44,335 bases of DNA. Source: Deltaproteobacteria bacterium. Its GTDB lineage: Bacteria; Myxococcota; JACRCW01; JAFGSX01. The notes below the pieces were generated by a model. The model was not told the DNA's origin. It searched no databases and saw nothing but the letters and a program-made list of their open reading frames with translations. Below, in pieces: positions 38,752-44,335 of this stretch. Location: positions 1 through 44,335 of the forward strand of contig JAFGSX010000539.1 in assembly GCA_016934455.1 (NCBI GenBank). Direction: 5' to 3'. The position numbers and the translations under genes were made by a program. Each line of letters opens with the position of its first letter. The stretch's first letter is position 1.

Positions 38752-39651
38752 TCACGCAAGGTGGCGCTCGATGTCGCCGGGCAGTAAAAACGGGTAGACG
38801 TGGCGCCGCACCCGACGCTGCCACCAGCGATCGAGTCGCCGCAGCCGCTGCAGCAGCGCCCACATGCGGGCGTCGCTGCGGTAATAGCTCATGGTCTCGT
38901 CTCCGGTGATCGGCGGCGCCAGGTGCGCGTTGGCCACCGGCAGCAGCGGCGCGACCAGCGGCCCGAGCCGCTCCTTGTACAGGTTGCCCAGCAGGTCGAG
39001 CACCACGCCCCGCCGATCGTAGTATTTGTCGAGGATGGCGTGCAGCATAAAGCGGCGTACCAGGCTGCGCAGCGCCCACGGCAGCGAGGCCAGGAAGAGC
39101 CCGGTGTCGAGCGCCTCGCGGCCGTGCGCGTCGCGCAGCATGGGGGTCGATACGTCGAGGTAACGCAGCGCGCCGTCGACCCAGGCCCAGTTGGAGAGCT
39201 GTCCGTCCAGACCCCGGCTGGGGCCGACGCAACCGTCGACCGCGGCCAGGATGCGCTCGAAGTCGCGGATCACCAGCGCCTGGTCGCCGGCGGCCCAGCG
39301 CGCCGGCAGCAGCGCCTCAGCCGAAAGCACCGGCTGTACCACGTAGGCGGCCAGCTTGCCGTCGTCGTGCGCCAGGTGCTGGACCGCGGTCGGCACCGGC
39401 TCCACACCGCCCTCGCGCAGCGCGGCCAGATAGCGGTCGACGCAGTCGCGGTAGCTCGCCAGCGCGCGCTCGCTGTCGAACAGCGGAAGCCGCTTGCAGG
39501 CCAGCGTGCCGGCGGCGGCGGGCCAGGCGGCGACCAGCGAGATCTCGCCATACCCCAGCACCCGCAGCGACCCGGCGTCGGCGCGCACCAGCGCTGCGCC
39601 GACCGCAGCCTCCAGCGCGGCCAGCTCGTCGTCGCGCAGCAGCGCGTTCAT
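38752..39651 (-). CDS. Kinase-fold-like protein of unknown function (DUF6206-like), coupled to an aminotransferase
   Basis: The 299-residue protein starts with ATG 39651, which overlaps the TGA of the upstream aminotransferase gene. The sequence SLRVLGYGEISLVAAWPAAA resembles a glycine-rich nucleotide loop, LACKRLPLFDSERAL supplies a Lys, and LDGQLSNWAWVDGALRYLDV resembles the catalytic 'N...D' region of aminoglycoside-phosphotransferase-like kinases. The HxD is not evident. I believe this is the family annotated DUF6206, but without a search the number is tentative. The tight pairing suggests it acts on, or with, the amino compound made by the aminotransferase. Confidence 0.68.
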   Translation of the reverse strand: MNALLRDDELAALEAAVGAALVRADAGSLRVLGYGEISLVAAWPAAAGTLACKRLPLFDSERALASYRDCVDRYLAALREGGVEPVPTAVQHLAHDDGKLAAYVVQPVLSAEALLPARWAAGDQALVIRDFERILAAVDGCVGPSRGLDGQLSNWAWVDGALRYLDVSTPMLRDAHGREALDTGLFLASLPWALRSLVRRFMLHAILDKYYDRRGVVLDLLGNLYKERLGPLVAPLLPVANAHLAPPITGDETMSYYRSDARMWALLQRLRRLDRWWQRRVRRHVYPFLLPGDIERHLA

Positions 39652-40862
39652 CGGAACGCCGCCCTCACCCTGTCCACCAGATCAGCCGCTTCGTCGTCGC
39701 TGAGGATCAGCGGCGGCAGGAACTGCAGCGCCGAGGTGTCGTTGTTGGCCCAGACCGCGAACACGCCGCGATCGAACAGCAGCTTGGCCGCCATCAGCCC
39801 GGCGCCCTCGACCGGGAACTTGAAGGCCATCATCAGGCCGCGCCGCCGCAGCTCGAAAGGCAGACCGGCCAGGTCGCGGGCTATGCGCTCCGACAGCTCG
39901 TTGACGCGGTCGAGAAAGCCGGGCGCCTCGACCAGGTCGAGCACCGCCAGCGCCGCGGCGCAGCCGGGCTCGGCGCCGCCGAAGGTAGAGATGTGGATCA
40001 GCGGGTGCGCGTCGAAGGATGCGTGCATCTCGCGCGACAGCAGCGTGGCCGTGATCGGGTAGATGCCGCCGCTCAGCGCCTTGCCGGTGACCAGCGCGTC
40101 GGGCGCCAGGCCGTCATGCTGGTACGCCCACAAGCGGCCGGTGCGGCCGAGACCGGTCTGCACCTCGTCGACGATGAGCAGGGCGCCGCGATCGCGGCAG
40201 AGTCGCTGCACCGCCGGCAGGTAGTCGGGCGCGGGCAGCGGCATGCCCAGGGTGGCCGGGATCGGCTCGAGCAGAACCGCCGCGGTTCGGTCGTCGACAG
40301 CAGCGGTCAGCGCCGGCAGATCGTTGAACGGCACCTGCACAAAACCGGGCAGGTTGGGGCCAAATGGATCGCGGTACTGCGGGTCACCGGTCGCCAGCGC
40401 CAGCCCGGTGTGGCCGTGGTAGCCGCCGATGATCGAGATCACGTTCGGCCGCTGGCTGGCGCCGCGCGCCACCTTGATCGCCAGGTCGATGGCTTCGCCG
40501 CCGCTGACGCCGAAGACCACGCCCGGCAGGTGGCCGCCGGTGGAGGCGGTCAGCCGCGCCGCGAGACGGGCCCGGTGGCCGGAGACCAGGTGGTGGTTGC
40601 CGACGTCGAGGTGGCCGAGGGCCTGCTGCACCGCCGCCAGCACCGCCGGGTGGCGGTGGCCGAGGTTGAACACGCCGCCGTTGCAGTGGCAGTTGAACCA
40701 GCGGCGGTCCGAATAGGCGTCGCCGAAACGGGCGCCGGCGCGGTCGCCCATCACGAGCTGCAGGTCGAGCTCACGGAAGAGCGCGACCTTGCTGGCCGAG
40801 ATGTGTGCGGCATAGGCGGTCATGGCGTCGTCGATCGTGGCGTAGGGCTGTGGTGCGATCAT
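39648..40862 (-). CDS. Class III PLP-dependent aminotransferase
   Basis: The 404-residue enzyme has FNCHCNGGVFNLGHRHPAV, SGGEAIDLAIKVAR, the GYHGHTG motif that stacks on the cofactor, LLIVDEVQTGLGRTG (the D..Q cofactor contact) and the Schiff-base Lys in VTGKALSGGIYP. These are the features of the class III (omega/ornithine) aminotransferases. It transfers an amino group to or from pyridoxal phosphate in the cytoplasm. The N-terminal part (ISASKVALFRELDLQLVM) is not typical of well-known members, so the substrate is open. It is the first of a two-gene unit with the kinase-fold-like protein; a 21-bp gap separates it from the upstream lipoprotein gene. Confidence 0.93.
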   Translation of the reverse strand: MIAPQPYATIDDAMTAYAAHISASKVALFRELDLQLVMGDRAGARFGDAYSDRRWFNCHCNGGVFNLGHRHPAVLAAVQQALGHLDVGNHHLVSGHRARLAARLTASTGGHLPGVVFGVSGGEAIDLAIKVARGASQRPNVISIIGGYHGHTGLALATGDPQYRDPFGPNLPGFVQVPFNDLPALTAAVDDRTAAVLLEPIPATLGMPLPAPDYLPAVQRLCRDRGALLIVDEVQTGLGRTGRLWAYQHDGLAPDALVTGKALSGGIYPITATLLSREMHASFDAHPLIHISTFGGAEPGCAAALAVLDLVEAPGFLDRVNELSERIARDLAGLPFELRRRGLMMAFKFPVEGAGLMAAKLLFDRGVFAVWANNDTSALQFLPPLILSDDEAADLVDRVRAAFR

Positions 40863-40883
40863 GGTCGTACCCCCGGCTGACGG

Positions 40884-41735
40884 CTAGAAGGGCCGCAGCC
40901 TGCTCAATGTGCCGTCGTCCATGGCCGCGCGCACCCGCGCGCAGTCGGCGCCGTCTGCCAGCCGCGCCTGTTCCCACCAGTTGACCTTGGGATCTGGGTG
41001 CTGCTCCGCCTGGTCCGACGGGATCTCGCCGGTGTGGACGGCGATCGGGCTGGCCGTGCTCTCGAGCACCGACCACGACGAGCGCAGCCGGTGCAGCCCG
41101 AGCACGCGATCGGCGCTGGCGATCACCCCGGTCAACTGGTGAAACTTGCGGCAGACATAGTAGTCCTCGCCCTGCAGGTAGCCGCTGAGCAGCATGGTGT
41201 GGCCGACGTGGCCGTCGTTGTCGGCGTCGTAGATCCAGTCGCGCTGCGGTGCGTCGCGGTAGTTGTCGGGGGTCGGGATCGGCGTGTTGTGCAGATCGGG
41301 CAGGTTGCGCAGCGCCCACAGCTCGGTGTGGTCGGCGGTGCCGAACTCACCGCTCGCGTGGTCGACCCGGGCGCGGGTGTCGAGCAGCACCACCGAGTCG
41401 CGGGTGGCGTCGGGCGTGGTCATCAGCAGGCCGGCCGACTCGAAGTTGATGTCGGCGCACAGCCTCCAGCGCTCCAGGTAGTCGCCGGCCGTCGCCTGCC
41501 AGGTGCGCTCGAGCAGGTAGTACTTGTCGCCGCCGCTCTGGACCTCGTGGCCCAGGACCGGCACGTAGGCCACGGTGATGTAGCGCAGGCGCACGGCCCA
41601 GCTTCCGGCCAGCTCGCCCTCGGCGGTGGCCACGCCGGGGATGCCGATGTCGTCGTTGTAGTAGGGCTCGGGACAAGCCGCAGCGAAGAGCAGCAGCGGT
41701 AGCGCACAGCGCGATCGCGCTCGGTCAGGATACAT
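40884..41735 (-). CDS. Lipoprotein, function unknown
   Basis: The 283-residue protein starts at ATG 41735 with a short signal ending in a lipobox (CALPLLLFAAAC, lipidated Cys about residue 21). The mature protein has many aromatic residues and short blocks such as GSWAVRLRYITVAYVPVLGH, YYLLERTWQATAGDYLERW, DFESAG-like NFESAGLLMTTPDATRDS and WIYDADNDGHVGHTMLLSGY. That last block has a DADNDGH loop reminiscent of calcium-binding. I do not recognise a family. The aminotransferase lies 21 bp downstream of this gene, so it may share that operon. Confidence 0.72.
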   Translation of the reverse strand: MYPDRARSRCALPLLLFAAACPEPYYNDDIGIPGVATAEGELAGSWAVRLRYITVAYVPVLGHEVQSGGDKYYLLERTWQATAGDYLERWRLCADINFESAGLLMTTPDATRDSVVLLDTRARVDHASGEFGTADHTELWALRNLPDLHNTPIPTPDNYRDAPQRDWIYDADNDGHVGHTMLLSGYLQGEDYYVCRKFHQLTGVIASADRVLGLHRLRSSWSVLESTASPIAVHTGEIPSDQAEQHPDPKVNWWEQARLADGADCARVRAAMDDGTLSRLRPF

Positions 41736-41806
41736 TCACGCAGTCTAGCAGACCTGTGGCCAGAGCGTGCTCGCGTGGTTCATTCTGTAATCGACGACTG
41801 AGCGCG

Positions 41807-42796
41807 CTAGCGGGCTCGCCGCTGCCGGCGGCGCGCCGCGCCAAGCATCAGCAATCCCAGCGCGACGCCTGCCGCCGACGGCCGCTGCGCGCTGCAGCCG
41901 GCCGGCCCCGGCGGGCCCTGCTCGCCGGTTGCGCCGTCCGCGCCGGTCGCCCCAGTGGCGCCCGTGGCTCCAGTCGCCCCGGTCTCGCCATTGCAGACGT
42001 AGATCGTGTCGTCGATCTCGCCGCTCTGCAGCACGCCGTCGTTGGCGATACCGCTGCCGTCGCCGTTGTCCTGGCCGAGGTCGATGCGCTGGCCGCCGGC
42101 CGCGCAGTTGGCGCCGGCGTGCTCGACGGTGGCGCTGACCAGCGTGCTCGGACCGGACGCCACCGTGATCTCGTTCGTGCCACAGCGCAGGGTGTGCGAG
42201 GTGGTGCCCGATGCAACCAGATAGCACGCTCGCGGCGCCTGATCGCCGGGAACGATGTCGGTCACGGTGAAGGAGGTCGTACGTCGATTGGCCCCCTCCG
42301 CGTAATAGAGGTACACGCCGCAACCATTGGAAAATTGCGGCAGCGCGAGATCAGCGGGAATGGCGTCGCTCGAGAACGTCGAGGGTTGACCAGCGCACAC
42401 CACCTGGGCCACCGGATCGGCGAATGTGGCGTCGAGCGCCACATCGAGTCCGGCAAAAATCTGCAAACTGTCGTAGGTTGATTCGTCGTCCACGGCGAGG
42501 GCGAGGATGTTGTACGGGCCGCCGATGGCAATGATCTCACCCCCAATGTGGACCCACAGACCATTGGGTTCGATCGGTGGTTCAAAGTTGTAGCGGCCCC
42601 AGCGCGCGTCGGCATTGCTGTCAGTTGCCGTGTCGTCGTACGAGACGACCACATAGATCGGTCCAGAGGTGTCTCAGGAACCAGCAGGGTCGTCGACGGT
42701 GTCGACGACCGCGGTGAAGGTGAAGGTGCGCTGGGTGGCACCGGCCGCAGCAGCCAGGCCGAGCGAAAATAAAACGACGAGCGCATAGCGAAGCAT
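41807..42796 (-). pseudogene. Collagen-like MYXO-CTERM surface protein interrupted by an in-frame UGA
   Basis: Reading from ATG 42796 (strong AAGGGAGA site before it), a signal peptide (MLRYALVVLFSLGLAAAAGA) and TFTFTAVVDTVDDPAGS are followed by TGA at codon 41 (42676-42674). In the same frame the sequence continues DTSGPIYVVVSYDDTATDSN for another 288 codons. It passes a DUF7151-like motif (GVLQSGEIDDTIYVCNG), ten Gly-X-Y collagen triplets (41897-41989), and a C-terminal sorting signal: Cys (GPAGCSAQ), a hydrophobic stretch (AAGVALGLLMLGA) and an Arg-rich end (RRRQRRAR). The signal peptide and the sorting signal lie on opposite sides of the stop, so this was one gene. Nonsense mutation or sequence error is most likely; readthrough or selenocysteine is not excluded. 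Confidence 0.8.
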
Positions 42797-42887
42797 GAAA
42801 TCTCCCTTTTTTGTTCCGTGGCAAATTTGCGCTGCTCTGGATAGTCGCAGCTCAATACTCGCCGAGTTAATGCGCTGCTCAGATTTC
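42797..42887 (-). promoter_or_regulatory. Upstream region of the collagen-like gene with repeated GCGCTGCTC and a small palindrome
   Basis: The 9-mer GCGCTGCTC is present at 42829-42837 and 42872-42880 (43 bp apart, same orientation), with ACTCGCCGAGT (42857-42867, perfect arms around one base) between. A ribosome binding site AAGGGAGA precedes the start at 42796. No convincing -35/-10 pair is claimed. Confidence 0.35.
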
Positions 42888-43006
42888 TTGAGCCAATTTT
42901 TGTCGGGGCCCCGCTGATCGGCGCAAGTCTTTTTGTCGTTGCTGCGCAACGAAAAAAGTCTTTCGCCGGCCCCCCGCCACCCGGGATCAACTGCGGTGAG
43001 CAGCGC
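42888..43006. repeat. Structured dispersed repeat, copy 2, with 10-bp flanking inverted repeat
   Basis: This 119-bp element matches 22376-22493 in order and block content. Its central stem pairs CTTTTTGTCGTTG with CAACGAAAAAAG (one bulged G) around CTGCG. The outer GCGCTGCTCA at 42872-42881 is the exact reverse complement of TGAGCAGCGC at 42997-43006, giving a 135-bp unit with terminal inverted repeats. It ends 2 bp before the stop codon of uvrA on the minus strand and lies upstream of the interrupted collagen-like gene. Confidence 0.9.
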
Positions 43007-43008
43007 TA

Positions 43009-44335
<1,327 letters not shown>

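Noticed and set aside
42642-42676. Firm call of a selenocysteine codon with SECIS at the in-frame UGA
   Set aside because: The stem is short, the loop lacks the known conserved bases, and a structural surface protein has no evident need of selenocysteine. Kept only as one of several explanations.

Overview
The window is 44.3 kb of very GC-rich bacterial DNA (roughly 70% GC by eye), densely coding, with many 1-4 bp stop/start overlaps and no rRNA, tRNA, phage, insertion sequence or CRISPR array that I can see. A MYXO-CTERM-type C-terminal sorting signal (gene at 41807-42796), a eukaryote-like Ser/Thr kinase, a PilZ protein with an extra C-terminal region, TSP3-repeat and Cys-rich lipoproteins, and a TatT-type TRAP component point to a Myxococcota-like (deltaproteobacterial) genome. 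The exact lineage cannot be read from this window.

Layout. 1-7176 (minus strand): FAD subunit of a molybdenum hydroxylase and an 8-oxoguanine-deaminase-like amidohydrolase (purine catabolism), a TSP3 outer-membrane barrel, a dihydroorotate-dehydrogenase-like flavoprotein, and a coupled pair of an M23 peptidase and a Ser/Thr kinase fused to DUF1707 and LiaF-like domains. 7370-10110 (plus): a LysM protein with two annexin-like repeats and an unknown membrane protein. 10135-14316: HD hydrolase, EEP-family phosphatase, Cys-rich membrane-anchored protein coupled to an aldehyde dehydrogenase, and a UPF0158 protein. 14430-19645: a branched-polyamine-synthase-like protein with an extra C-terminal domain, facing a three-gene TRAP operon (TatT, DctP, fused DctQM). 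19708-22357: DUF697-like/SHOCT protein, Cys-rich lipoprotein, PflX-type radical SAM enzyme, GNAT acetyltransferase.

22513-30512: M18 aminopeptidase overlapped by an XRE-type regulator, then, across a 16-bp perfect-arm palindrome, a divergent operon of LolA-like periplasmic protein, two FtsX/LolCE-type permeases, a LolD/MacB-type ATPase, an outer-membrane barrel and a methyltransferase. Together these look like an envelope-spanning lipid or lipoprotein export machine. 30528-33639 (minus): a HEAT-repeat protein and a transglutaminase-elicitor-like Cys/His protein on a Pro/Thr linker. 33765-37697 (minus): three tandem parvulin-type chaperones coupled to pdxA, an extended version of the classical surA-pdxA arrangement. 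37795-44335 (minus): PilZ protein, kinase-fold-like protein coupled to a class III aminotransferase, a lipoprotein, a collagen-like MYXO-CTERM surface protein broken by an in-frame UGA, and the C-terminal half of uvrA.

The most unusual non-coding signal is a pair of about 118-bp structured repeats at 22376-22493 and 42888-43006. They share sequence blocks and a central stem whose paired bases differ between the copies while pairing is kept. Each abuts the 3' end of a minus-strand gene. Other points for follow-up are the LysM-annexin protein, the kinase-DUF1707-LiaF fusion, the polyamine synthase with a possible degenerate SpeD-like tail, the five-protein Lol-like operon with its candidate operator, and a 17-bp tandem array that supplies stop codons in all three frames at the end of pdxA.
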